Assembly: GCA_019648995.1 (NCBI GenBank)
Contig: BLXT01007574.1
Span: 801,892 to 849,150, forward strand
Reading direction: 5' to 3'
Origin: Plakobranchus ocellatus
Taxonomy: Eukaryota > Mollusca > Gastropoda > Plakobranchidae
DNA: 47,259 bases
Positions 11,090 through 22,004 of this stretch are shown here, piece after piece (within the stretch, counting starts at the first letter, position 1; each line of letters starts with the position of its first letter). The notes below the pieces were generated by a model that saw only the letters and a list, made by a program, of their open reading frames with translations, made no database searches and was not told where the DNA came from. A program made the translations under genes and the position numbers.

Positions 11090-12790
11090 TTACTCGGTTC
11101 TCTTTTCCAAATGAACTTACTAAAATCTGATGAAAAGCTAAGAGACAAAATTGCTGGAATTGTGCACATAACAAATATGAGACTCTTAATCACATCTCAG
11201 AAATAGAAAAGCTATGGTCACAAAACTCACCAAATTAAGTCATAGAAAAAAGCTTCCCCAGAAAGGATACAATCGAGCACATGAAATGGATAAACGAAGA
11301 AATTCTAGATTTGATGAAAAGAAGGCGCAAATCGAGAAAAGTAGAGGCCAAACAAAAAGACCGAAAAAAAAATCGAGATAAAACGCAATGCAGCATAAAA
11401 GAGGAAAGGATTAATCTACAACGTCAGAAAATTGAGCAAAAGCTAAATATAGACCGTAAATTCATGCATGCTAAAGTTAAGGATGCCAGTAGTAAGAAAA
11501 GCAAATATAAAATGCGCAAGAGTCTAAAAGTCTAAGACAAGAAATATCCACAAAATAGTTTGACTTTATGCATGATAAAGGGACTAGAAACGCAATACGC
11601 TTCATCTCAATGCTATGGAAAAGTGTATTGAAATGCAAAAAGATCTCCATCTCTGTTTCATTGATCATTCTAAGGCCTTTGACAAAGTAAAACATGTAGA
11701 GCTGTTTCGAATGCTTGAAAAATTAGATATTGATGAGAAATATCTGAGAGCAATTAGAATTCTGTACTGGGATCAAACTGCATAAGAATCGAAGGAGAAC
11801 ACAGTGATATCAAATCCATCAAAAGAGGTATGAGGCAGGAGTGTGTAATGGCTCCTTATCTTTTTAACGTATAGTAATATAATCTTTGGTGGAGCGGTAG
11901 CCCATCTGCTAAAGCGGTTGGCTACCAAGTAAGAGGCCCGGGGTTCGAATCCCAGTCCGGACCAAGTCAATTTTTCATTGCTCCCTGTGTCCACCCAGCA
12001 CTAAATGGGTAACTAGGTCTTTTAAGATCCGGCGAAAGTAAAGGCGGCGAGGAAAGCAATGGCAAACTACCTCATAATGCCGTATGCCGTATGCCAAGAA
12101 CAACCGGGACCCTACTCCTGGTTCCCCGATGCTTGGATTAAGCGTGGGACCCACATGACTTTTTAAATATAATCTTAACGAATCTTGATATTTCAGGCGT
12201 AAAAATAAATGGAGAAAATTTTGATAATTACGGGTATGCAGATGATACAGTTTTAGTAGAAGAGTCTGGTGAACAACTCCAAAAACTTTTTTAGATACTG
12301 TAGTTTCAGAGAGCAAAAGAATGGGCCTATCTTTCAATGTAAAAGAAACGGAATGAATGGTCATCTTAAAGAAATCCTCTAACCCCAAATGCAACCTCCC
12401 TAGCAAAGCGAAAGAAATCAAACAAGTTACAAAATTCAAATATTTTGGTTACCTGATAACATCAGATGGCAGATGCATAAGTGAAATAAGTAAAAGAATA
12501 GCCATGGCCAGAGATACATTCTAAAAAATCAAACCAGTACCGACAAAGAGAAATATATGCATGGAAACCAAAATAAAGGTAATAAAAGCATATGTATGGC
12601 CAGTCGTTTTATATGGTGAGTATTGGACAATAAACAAGAAAACCGAGAGACGTGGTTTATAGTAAGAATGATGAGAATATCATGGACGGCAAGAAGTCCA
12701 ATGGATTGGTACTGAAAGAGGCTAATCTCGAGTGATCACTAATTAAAACCGTAAGACGAAGGCAATTACAATTTTTAGGACAAATTTCAA
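11090..12790 (+). pseudogene. Decayed non-LTR retrotransposon (RTE/BovB-like), reverse-transcriptase part, split by a SINE
   Basis: Pieces of an endonuclease/reverse-transcriptase polyprotein can be read in shifting frames. About 11100-11280 shows NKYETLNHISEIEKLWSQ. Then 11281-11535 shows MKWINEEILDLMKRRR. Next come DFMHDKGTRNAIRF (~11563) and CFIDHSKAFDKVKH (~11650), followed after the SINE by GYADDTVL (YADD catalytic motif at 12235-12246), FKYFGYLITSDGR (~12440), YVWPVVLYG (~12590) and RRRQLQFLGQI (~12755). Several stops and frameshifts make it dead. A deletion removed the N-terminal reverse-transcriptase segment between about 11535 and 11560. It has the same element type as the copy at the right edge of the window: its 11281 segment aligns with 47090-47259. 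Clade assignment to RTE/BovB is from memory of motifs. Confidence 0.85.
11876..12176 (+). mobile_element. tRNA-derived SINE with 11-bp target site duplication, inserted in the LINE
   Basis: The head resembles a tRNA gene, with a perfect B box GGTTCGAATCC at 11942-11952 and an A-box-like TGGTGGAGCGG from 11887. An unrelated body of ~200 bp follows. AATATAATCTT flanks it exactly at 11876-11886 and 12166-12176, so the body is 11887-12165. It interrupts the LINE between motif A and YADD. Two truncated minus-strand copies of the same body lie at 18679-18877 and 23490-23635. Confidence 0.88.
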
Positions 12791-12840
12791 CAACAGTGTC
12801 AGCGATTGAAATCGGAATATCTTTGATGTTTTTTGAGTTT

Positions 12841-12857
12841 TGTGTGTGTGTGTGTGT
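12841..12857. repeat. (TG)n microsatellite at the LINE 3' side
   Basis: Eight TG units, followed by T-rich sequence. Confidence 0.9.
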
Positions 12858-13074
12858 TGATTTGTTTTTTTTTTTTTGGGTTTTTTTTTGTTTATCTTGT
12901 CCGTTGATTTTTTAGCCTAGCGCAAGTATTAATAGATAAGGGAATATCTTGGCATCTTATTTCATATCATATGGTGCGCATTTTACGTAAATCTAGATTT
13001 TAGGTTTCACTTAGGTCTACATAATATTTAAAGCGGCCTCTCCTGTCGACATTTGGATTATTTCTACTATGCCT

Positions 13075-13091
13075 ACACACACACACACACA

Positions 13092-13125
<34 letters not shown>
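13075..13125. repeat. (AC)n(TC)n compound microsatellite
   Basis: Ten AC units pass directly into about fifteen CT units. Confidence 0.97.
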
Positions 13126-13128
<3 letters not shown>

Positions 13129-13318
13129 GCTCTCTCATTTTTTTCCTCTCAATCACGTTGTTGCAGTACCACTCACCCGTTCTTGGAACGGAATATGCAG
13201 CAACTAGTTATGTAAATGAGTATGAAATCAAGAGTTCTGTAAAGCCAGCTCATAGACTAACACACTCATTTCAAGAAAGTGATTTTTAAAATAGCCTGAA
13301 TGGGTTGAAATGTGTAGC

Positions 13319-14910
13319 TGTTCTACTGAGGGTATAACAATAATAAAAATGTATGAGTAATAATGCGGTCCAAAGATACATAGTTCCGTTTCAAAGTGCG
13401 ACAGTTACCTTGTGTCCCAGGATGCATAGTTCTGCTTTTAGGTATGACAGTTGCCAATGTGTCTTGCGCATAACTTGTTTTCCAGGTATGATATTTCCCA
13501 CTGTATCTTGAGACGCGTGACACCACGTTGAGGTGTGGCAGTTGCCATGCTGTCTTGATGGCATAGTTCCACTTTGAAGTATGACAGTTTTCACTGTGAA
13601 TTCAGACAGTTAAATACATTTTTGAGTTATGTCAGTTGCTATTGTGTCTTGAGAAGCATAACGTCATTTTAAATTATGACATTTGCCGCTTTGTGCTGAG
13701 ATGCATAACTCCACTTTGATGCATGATATTTGCCACTGTGTCTTGAAAAGCATAACTTTCTTTAGAAGTATTACAGTCGTCGCTTTGTCCTGGTGACGTA
13801 GTTGTATTTGAAACTATGTTGAAAGTTTCAATTGAGATTTTATAGTTGCCGATGTGTTCTGTCCCACTTTGAGTTATGACATGTTGCCTCTCGGTCTTAA
13901 GATGCATAAAACTACTAGAAGCATGACATTTGTCGCTGTGTCTATAGAAGCATAACTTCTCTTTGTATTATGATATTTGCCGCTCTGTCCTAAGGTGCAT
14001 AACTCCAACTTTGAGGCGTGACATTTACCGCAATGTCCTCGTTGCATAGTTGTACTCTGAGGAATGACAGTTGCCGCGCTATCCTGGTGACATGACTCCA
14101 CTCTGAGGTATGACAATTTCCGCTCTGTGCAAATTGCATAATTCAATTTTAAGTTATGACATTTGCCGCTCTGTCGTGGTGACTTTGTTCCACATTGGGG
14201 GTATGACAGTTATTTCACTTTCTTGGTAACATCATTCCACTTTGAGTTATGCATTTGCTGCTCTGTCCTGATATGCATGAAGCCGATCTGAGGCATGGTA
14301 TTTGCCGCGCGTCTTTAGAGGCATAACTTGACATAAAATATTGGCAATTACCGCTGTCTTTTTATACATATGATTTGACTTTGAGTTATGACATTTGCCG
14401 TTCTATGCTGAGATGCATACCTCCATTTTGAGATATGACATTTGGAAATATGCCTAGAAACAAAAAGCTGTATTTTGAGGTATGACAGTTGCCTCTGTGT
14501 CGAGAGACGAATAACTTCACTTTGAGATATGGCAGTTGCGGCTCCGTCCTAAGATGGATAATTCCTTTTTTGAACCACTACAATTGCTACTCTTTCCCCA
14601 TAGTTGCATAGTTCCACTGTGAAGTAAAGCAATTGCTTCTGTGTCCTTAGATGGATAACACCGCTTTGAGTTATGACAGTTGTCACTGTGTCTTGACTCA
14701 GTTTGACTTATGAAATTTGCTGCTCTGACCTGGTGGCTTTGAGATTCCAAATTGCCTCTGTGTCCTGAGATATATTACCCACACTTGAAGGATATGACAG
14801 TCGTCGCTGTGTTTTTTTGAGATACATAATTCCTGTTTGAAGATGCGGCAGTTGTTTCTGTTCCTGATGAACAACTCAACTTTGAAGATCTGACAGTTCC
14901 AGCTGTATAA
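13319..14910. repeat. Degenerate minisatellite, ~47-bp unit, about 33 copies
   Basis: The unit reads approximately GACAGTTGCCGCTGTGTCCT, GAGATGCATAACTCCACTTT, GAGGTAT. Successive copies at 13679-13772 are each 47 bp; a few are 48 bp or shorter. Copies differ from each other by roughly a fifth to a third of positions (estimate by eye). Since 47 is not a multiple of three, frames rotate between copies. Minus-strand peptide fragments such as CHTSxxSYASQDT recur but are not a gene. Confidence 0.9.
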
Positions 14911-16028
14911 ATTTCCCTGGGCGAGCTAATTGAATTTTTTTTTAATTTTACACAAAAATGAGAATGGAAATATTGGAATGCCGAGGTGTTTGGCAAAAGA
15001 CCTATAATTTCTGTCCACGGATCAAAAGACGACAGCTTCTATTATGCAATCTGTTTCTAACACTCCCTTAAAATGACGTATGAAACAAAGAGTTCTTTGT
15101 TAATACCTTGATTAATTCTATATTTTTTTTTCACTTGAAGATATTCGAAAAATCATTTTCCCTTAATAATTATTCACCATAAGACAGATTTAATTTAAAG
15201 GCGGCAAGTTTACTTACGCGACTATAATTCTTATCCAATAAAATTGTATACAAATTATTACTACGTATACTGAGATTAAGAAGACGTTCACGCACTTAGA
15301 CTGGTGGTCTGGGCTTGCTGTGTAGGTAACCTTTCTTTCTAATCTATACGTATACTGCAATAGACTAAAGATCTTCACACTAATGGATGTCTAGCTTCTT
15401 TGATTTGCACAAACTGTTTATCTTGGATCCATATGTTTTAAGACAAAAAGCATTGTTCACTATACAATTATCTTCTTTTTCAGTCAGTTGATGATCTCTT
15501 TGTGCATGTTGCGTCCCAGTGAAGCAGGAAAATTAGAAGAAAATAAACGATCATTTAATCTTATTCAGGCGTGGCGCAAATAGTCATAGCCGAAACATAA
15601 TTTGAAAAAAACGTGGCAATTTTTTAACAAAAGAGTGAAACCTTTTTCTTTGTCTAAAGTTAATTAGTAATAGAAAAGTAGAGATGAATTTTTTAGAATG
15701 ATTATCTTAAAACACAGACTGATATTATCCAATCAATAGAGTGTTCTCCGTGCGTTCTCCATTTGTTTCTAGCGACCTTTTATTTGCACTTGGTAAACTT
15801 ATATTAGGAAGAAGAAAGACGTCTAGTCATGCTGTGTTTCGTCCCCTTAATTATTATTTATATTTAAGTAATTATAAATGCAAAAGACAAAAAGAAGTGT
15901 AAAGGTCGATGTTGATGATTGTCTAAAAAAATTTGATATAGGGTTTACGCTGTATGTTACGATGCTATAACTCTCATTCTTAAATAAACATTGCATTCTC
16001 TTGGAATCTAGAAGACTATTAAACAAAG
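14911..16028. other. Upstream region of the GPCR
   Basis: AT-rich, with no frame or repeat. TCTCTTGGAATCTAG ending at 16010 looks like a splice acceptor, so a 5' UTR exon further upstream is possible. No clear core promoter can be named. Confidence 0.4.
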
Positions 16029-17081
16029 ATGGATGGTGCGAGTGTTAACTTGACACAGTCTCTATTTTCTTGGCCATACTTCAAAGAATTTACTTCTTTT
16101 ATTACAATTCTAACTCCAATTTTACCTATTATCGCCTTGTTCGGTCTGATTGCCAACATCACCAATATTGTTGTTTTTCTCAAGGCTGGGATCAAGGATA
16201 ATGTCACAACCTTGTTGATCTCCCTCTCGGTGTCCGACATGATGTTTCTAGTTCTAGTAACACCATCGCTCTGCACTCGTGTTATTATATACTTTGTTCC
16301 TGACTGGTCATGGCCGTTCTATAACAGGCTTTTGGATGAACTGCTTTACTGGCCGTCCTACACATTTTACGACTTCTCCTCATACATTTCTGTTGGTTTG
16401 GGCGTAACGCGATGTGCCTGTGTAGCCATGCCCCTTCAGTTCAAATCCGTGTTTACCAAGGCCAGAACTGTGAAGGCTGTTTTGGTTTTATTCATTCTGG
16501 TAGTTTCTATCCGTGTCCCTATTATGAGTACATATAGACTTGTGTGGATAAAAGATCCACGCACTAACTCGTCTGTTGTTTCTGTGGCAGGACAGGATGT
16601 GAAATCAATAACTCGTTTTAACGATATTGTCGGCCATACATCACTGCCTTGGATAAACTTTATCATCATGATAACATGTGTGGGCGTCATTATGCTCAAG
16701 CTTTATCAAGCATCCATGGCACACAAATACCACACCGCTACATCAATTTCAGCCTCAAGATCCAAGCAAGCTCCAGAAGCCATGGGTCATCAAGGAAGAT
16801 CGGCTAAAGACCTGCGTGTAATTCAATGCGTCGTTTTGATTTGCTGTATCTTTATTGTGTCTCAACTGCCCTTTCTTACCTACACCACCTACCGCCTCAT
16901 CAACCAACAATTCGATACGGATGGCAGATTACGGTTCTTGTTATTTACTTTTGGCGCCGTCGGTCGAACATGCTCATACCTGAACGCGTCGGTAAACATC
17001 TTCGTGTACTACAATTACAATAGAACGTACAGATCAATACTTCTTTCGATGCTACGATTAAAACGGGAGAATGCACAATAA
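16029..17081 (+). CDS. Rhodopsin-class GPCR, intronless, mollusc chemosensory/peptide-receptor-like, 350 aa
   Basis: One uninterrupted frame encodes seven hydrophobic segments at about residues 27-52, 59-82, 105-131, 147-169, 205-227, 262-290 and 302-328. Class A marks are N43 (TM1), LSVSD with D70 (TM2), R128 in VTRCACVAMPL (end of TM3), P281 in VSQLP (TM6) and N323-I-x-x-Y327 (TM7). Sequons lie at N7 in the outer N-terminus and N180 in extracellular loop 2. The motifs are divergent: TRC replaces DRY, Q279 replaces the TM6 toggle Trp, and Ile replaces the NPxxY proline. Neither cysteine of the usual TM3-loop 2 disulfide is present (D103 at the TM3 site). The tail is short, with no palmitoylation cysteine. 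The ATG has a good context (A at -3, G at +4). It should sit in the plasma membrane; the ligand and G protein are unknown. The pattern resembles intronless chemosensory receptors of gastropods, but a neuropeptide receptor is possible. Confidence 0.9.
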   Translation: MDGASVNLTQSLFSWPYFKEFTSFITILTPILPIIALFGLIANITNIVVFLKAGIKDNVTTLLISLSVSDMMFLVLVTPSLCTRVIIYFVPDWSWPFYNRLLDELLYWPSYTFYDFSSYISVGLGVTRCACVAMPLQFKSVFTKARTVKAVLVLFILVVSIRVPIMSTYRLVWIKDPRTNSSVVSVAGQDVKSITRFNDIVGHTSLPWINFIIMITCVGVIMLKLYQASMAHKYHTATSISASRSKQAPEAMGHQGRSAKDLRVIQCVVLICCIFIVSQLPFLTYTTYRLINQQFDTDGRLRFLLFTFGAVGRTCSYLNASVNIFVYYNYNRTYRSILLSMLRLKRENAQ

Positions 17082-18340
17082 TAATAATGTCTTATTTAAA
17101 TGGTGAGGAAGAAAAAAACAAGCTATAAGTCGCAAATGTTTTTGAAAAGCTACAATCAAAATATTTTTTTGTTTCTTTTGTTTATCAATCTCAAAATAAA
17201 AAAAACAAGGCACTAAATGACTGAAACGTACAGAATAACTTTTTTTCTGAATTGAGGTTTAATTGAGGTTTATGGTGTTATTCATAGAGCAATTGATTAC
17301 TGTTCGTAGCATTTTTAAATTCTTCAACTCAGAGTCGAGTATTCTTCGGCTAAAATGTGTGTTTGCGTTTAAAATTTAAATTAAAATGTTCCTTCACTTC
17401 TCTAGGCATTGATAGTCTTTATATACTCCTATGAAAAAATATTTGACCTTAGACTCTGAAATGTTCTACCCTCATAAAATCTACTTTTCTGCCTCTGTTT
17501 TTCATAGATTAAAATTGGCTTGTACCAGTAAAAGCCTCGTAATAGAGAATTTCAAGATAAATGGGGAAAAACAAAATCTATTTTTATGGGCGATCAAACA
17601 AACGATTTGTAAACGCCCATCTGGATCGAAATCCAATACCTATTTCACAGATTTACTATGCAAAGCAATTAAGTTTACTCATATAAGCCCTTATAAATTT
17701 TATTCTGATCTGTTAAATGTATCGAAGGTATACATCATTTTAAAATAGCAAGTCCATAGGTGAGCACGCCCTTCTGCCTAGAGCAATGTGGACCGATGTA
17801 GATATCTAGCCTCTCCACCAATCCTATGTGTTTTCTAAAGGTCTATAAAAAGATTTGGTTTTCCCCATTTCATCTCGAACATTTCTATTTACAATCACAT
17901 CAAGCGGATTTTTACTGATTCATTTTTGCCTATTTTTTTGGACTGGCACTGACTAATATGCTCTACATCCTTTGAAATCACATCTCTGGTTGCGCGTTGC
18001 TTTTCGATGCTTCGGGCGCTAAAAGTTTCGTTATTTTTTTATGAAACATGATCGCTAATGTCTGTTCCACTTCCAGACAAGGCACTTAACGAAGAGAAAT
18101 TCATGCTTAAGAATTTTCTTGTCCGAAACGAAATTTTGTTCAGCAAAGGCCATGAAGAAGACTCGGTTTCCTGCAGAGTGTTGCATAAATTATGGAATGC
18201 AAACCGATCACCGGGTCATATCGATTACAAATACCTCGGGATTATGTCGATAATAAATATGTTGAAGATATTATTCAGTACCATTTAGATCAGTAAATAG
18301 TATACAACAGTTTGTTGACATTGGATTGGCTTAAAGGATG
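17082..18340. other. Intergenic sequence after the GPCR
   Basis: Contains AATAAA-like words near 17195 that could end the GPCR transcript. Frames at 17431-17748 and 18058-18288 lack any family resemblance. Confidence 0.45.
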
Positions 18341-18564
18341 ATATAGGGAAGATTTCTCTTTCCTCCGTCCACCGGGATTTTAGCAATAACCGCCCAGGTG
18401 GCGGACTTTATGGTTTTTTAACAGAAATTTTTTCCTGTCCAAAACAGAATTTCGGCAAGTCTGCCTTTTTATGTCAAAGTAAAGGTCCAACTCGTGTTTC
18501 TCATTATTCACTCTGGGACAAACCCGGCCAAATTTTCATAACATCGGCCTCGCTCTTAATCTCC

Positions 18565-18605
18565 ATTGGCCGGTAGTAACTAATAAGAAATTCTGATTGG
18601 CCGGC
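18565..18605 (-). promoter_or_regulatory. Paired CCAAT boxes, 32 bp apart
   Basis: CCGGCCAAT occurs twice on the minus strand (18573-18565 and 18605-18597). A spacing of about three helical turns is common for paired NF-Y sites. No gene is seen downstream on that strand, so this is a weak candidate. Confidence 0.3.
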
Positions 18606-18678
18606 ATGCCGAACACAACCGGCAAATTTGCACCCATGCGTATGCTATTGCATTAGTAGCCTACAACAATAAAAAAAA

Positions 18679-18877
18679 AGTAAAGTGGGTCCCACGATTA
18701 GTCCAAGTATCGGGGAACTAGGAGTAGGGTCCTGATTGTTCTTGGCAAACGGCATTATGAGGTAGTTTGCCATTGCTTTCCTCGTCGCCTTTACTTTCGC
18801 AGGGTCTTAAGAGACCTAGCTGCCCATATAGTGCTGGATGGACACAGAGGAACATTAAAAATCTGACCTGGCCGGGA
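18679..18877 (-). mobile_element. Same SINE family, second copy, truncated in the tRNA head
   Basis: Read on the minus strand this matches the SINE body at 11950-12160, including GTGTCCA(T/C)CCAGCACTA, AAAGCAATGGCAAACTACCT and CCCCGAT/ACTTGG near the 3' end. It stops near the position of the B box, so most of the tRNA-like head is missing. A run of A/T next to 18670 may be its old tail. Confidence 0.85.
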
Positions 18878-18894
18878 CACCTACAACGGTACAT

Positions 18895-19232
18895 CGGGTT
18901 AAAGGTGTTCAACTGTATTGGAGGTGCCTAGAATTTCGGTTTAAAAGAGTACCACTGTAAAAAGTGTAACAGATATCTGAGGTAGTTCAGTCTAAGTTTC
19001 CCGCTGCCACAAAGGTCTCTCGAATTTCAAATTTAAAGTATTCCATTGCAAGGTCTCTTGAATTTTAGAAAGTATTCCAGTGTAATAGAGGTCTATAGCA
19101 TTCAGTTTCAATGTTTGATTTAAAGGTTTCTAGAATTTCAGTTTATATGTGTTCCACAGTAATAATGTAACAGAGGTCTAGGAAATTTCGGTTTTAAAGT
19201 ATCCCATTGTTTAAGGGGTCTACAGAACTGAT
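18895..19232. repeat. Degenerate array, ~38-45-bp unit (AGGTCTCTAGAATTTCGGTTTAAA)
   Basis: The theme AGGTCTCTAGAATTTCGGTT, TAAAAGTATTCCACTGTA recurs at least seven times with indels. A diverged stretch of the same type lies at 9478-9575 (CCTAGAATTTCGATTTAA). It directly follows the SINE copy at 18679-18877. Confidence 0.65.
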
Positions 19233-21990
19233 ATTCAAAACCAAACAAGCAAAAGTAAATCCACAGGTATATTAAAACAAAACAAATAATAAAAAAAAAC
19301 CAACCCTTAAAGTCTTTGTTCTCACGAGCGCTTTTATTGTGCATTAAACAACAGTGTAACGGTAGCAATAAATACACGTAGCTATTAGAAAGAAAAAGCA
19401 AAAACAAAACAAAACCAACTTGAAATTGCAAAAAACAAAATATAAATATATAGAGAAATTTTACAGGTAGTCAAGCTGTACTATATAGCACATAATTATC
19501 TCCAGCTGCTCTGTGCAATGTTGATTGAAGAAAGATAAATTGTACGGTATTTATGAGCCCGTGATTTTGTAAACAAAAACCAGATGGAAAGTAAAGTAAA
19601 TTATTCTTTAACCATGAAAAACGTTCAATCTAAAGAACATGGCTTAACTTAAATGATGAATTTTCAGTCCACAATTTTTTTCCCCTTAAAGATTTATCCT
19701 TACTAAACCATGGCTTAAACTAAAATGATCTACTTTCTCAAGTCTTTAGAATGTCGTTTTGAAAAGTGCTTTAGCAACCACAGCTACATGCCAGCTACAG
19801 CATTAGCACTACAACAGAAAGGGCAAACGCTACCAGACTACATTTTTAGCATATTCGTAGATACATGCTGTTACTAGACAAAACAACTTGTAGCTCTTTA
19901 CTCCTCCTCTAGGTTACATTAACAAAGGAAACATAAAAATGAAGACATCAAGTCAATTCCAGGTTCAGCTTTACACTTTTGTGAGGCCCTGAGATGAGCT
20001 CTGTGTATGATATACAAAACTGTTATCGTTGTTCCTTAACTTACTCACCTTCACTGCAGAGGCCACAATGATTGGTGTAAGTTACTGTATTGCTGTTTAC
20101 ATTCTATATGAGACCTGGCAATACTAAATGAGTCGTTTGAAGACAAATTTGCCTAAAAATGTGTCAAGCAATATATAAGCAATAGAGGTTGGTGAGATTT
20201 TTTTTTTTTTTTATTGCCTCTACAGATGTTTAGGTGACCATTTTTAAGTGCAGTTTTATTCTTTTTTTTTTTTTAATAGGAACTATTCCAAAAAAAGAAC
20301 TCATTTTGTCTGGTCAGGTCACATATAGAAAGAGTCTAATAATAACTGATTCACAGGAGATTAAAAAAGGGCCTAGTATGAAATTGCTTTGTGAATATAT
20401 AATAATTATTGCCACTTGCGTAGATGAAAAGCGATGCCATAAGTTTTGAGACTGATACATTTTTAAATTTTCCAATTGCTGTAATAAATACAAAGTGGAT
20501 TTTTAAGCAATTTATTATAGCAATATCAAATCTACTACATGTAATACAAAAAGGGAGCTAATCCATAGATCTTTATAAAGGTCATGACACACAAAACAAA
20601 TACAAGAACAGATAAAAAAACATTCCTTTGGCCAATTTTTCTAAGCTTGAAAAAAAGTTTGCTCATTCAATCAAAAGTTATGTTTATCTTGTGTTTAGCG
20701 ACATACTATTTTAGTAAACTTTTAACCAATTCAAAAATAAAATACAGTTATTACTACATATGCATGTATAAATTGTCAAAATAGATGCATTTATTTGAAT
20801 TTTAAGGATACAAAAAAGGGCCTTTCTACCAAATGTAAATTTACCAACAGTTGCAATCTGTGATAGGGAAATATTCTGACAAATAAACTCTTATCAATCA
20901 GAATAAAAAATGGTTTGATTAGGTTTGTATTTTAATACAAATCAATGCTCTGGCCAAATTGGGCAAATTTACACATTCTGCTCCCATGTGTTGTTTTCTT
21001 AATTTTAATATAGGCTCAATGGTCCTTTTTATGCTATAGACTGTGATTCTCCCTTACACATCAAGTTTGGGTCTTCCATTTTCTAAATGAGGCTCAGGCC
21101 ACAATTAAAGTGACAATATTTTAAAATAAGTGCAAAGAAAAAATATCTTTCTTTGTTGAGCATGAAACAAATCACAGATGGAATTTTTTTTTTTTTTTAA
21201 ACTTGTGAAAATAAACATATGATTCAAAGTGAAGAAATTTGAATTATAAGAGAGTGAGTAGATTGGAAAACAAAATAAAGTAAAACACATACAAGTAAGA
21301 AATGTGATTTGTGTAGAATGAGCTTCAAAATGAGATGTTTTGCGGTAAGAAAAGTCATTGAAAAGTAAAATGCATCTTTTGAAATACACTGAATTTCTAT
21401 CAGCTTCAAATGTTGTAGGAGTACGGGGAATGGGAATTTATATATTTCCGTAGCCTTTTTGGGGGGTGAAAAAATGCCTCAAGTCTGACAAGACGCATAA
21501 GACTAATGGCAACTCAAGTGGAATTTTAATGCAGCCAGCCTTACAAGATATTGGTAAGGAGCAATACAAACGAGTGAGAGCAAGGGTACTTCATTGATGC
21601 TCTGATCCACAATCTTTTTTTCATTAAGAGCTATCTTGGTTTTGTTATTGCTCTGAAGTATTTGATTATGGTAATATTTTTCTTTTTGAGGGAAAATTCG
21701 CTAATGAGCTGAGAAAAACTATCATTTTAGTGCTCACAAAATAAATAACGCAGTCAACCATCATTTTAAAAAAAAACAAAAACCCTTAAAAATATACTGA
21801 GGTTACATTTTAGAGGAAAAATTCAATTGTAGCACATAGATAATATTACCTTTGAGGAGTAGCAAGTGACTGTATATTATAGTATTCATCTTTCAATTGT
21901 ATAACACTCCTCTTTAAGTAAGCTGCCTTAGTGACATGAAATTCAGCAAATAGAAGTGAACATCACAGTCCAGTTACCATGACTTCCTTT
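19233..21990. other. AT-rich intergenic stretch
   Basis: No gene, no recognised repeat family; only poly-A/T runs (20200-20215, 20260-20275, 21185-21198) and chance frames under 100 codons. Confidence 0.6.
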
Positions 21991-22004
21991 CTGTATAATT
22001 GATA

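Noticed and set aside
11887..11964. Possible functional tRNA gene on the plus strand
   Set aside because: The B box is perfect, but the cloverleaf cannot be closed cleanly. The sequence is the head of a ~280-bp element with target duplications and related copies elsewhere, so it is a SINE.
11975..12439. 154-codon minus-strand frame
   Set aside because: It is antisense to the SINE and to the LINE reverse transcriptase.
13323..14996. Series of minus-strand frames with recurring CHTSxxSYASQDT peptides, like a repeat protein
   Set aside because: The unit is 47 bp, so the frame rotates from copy to copy, and stops break every frame. It is a non-coding minisatellite.
16436..16699. Minus-strand frames at 16019-16276 and 16436-16699
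   Set aside because: They are antisense shadows of the GPCR.
17431..17748. 105-codon plus-strand frame after the GPCR
   Set aside because: There is no recognisable domain, no compositional shift and no splice context; chance is likely in DNA of this kind.
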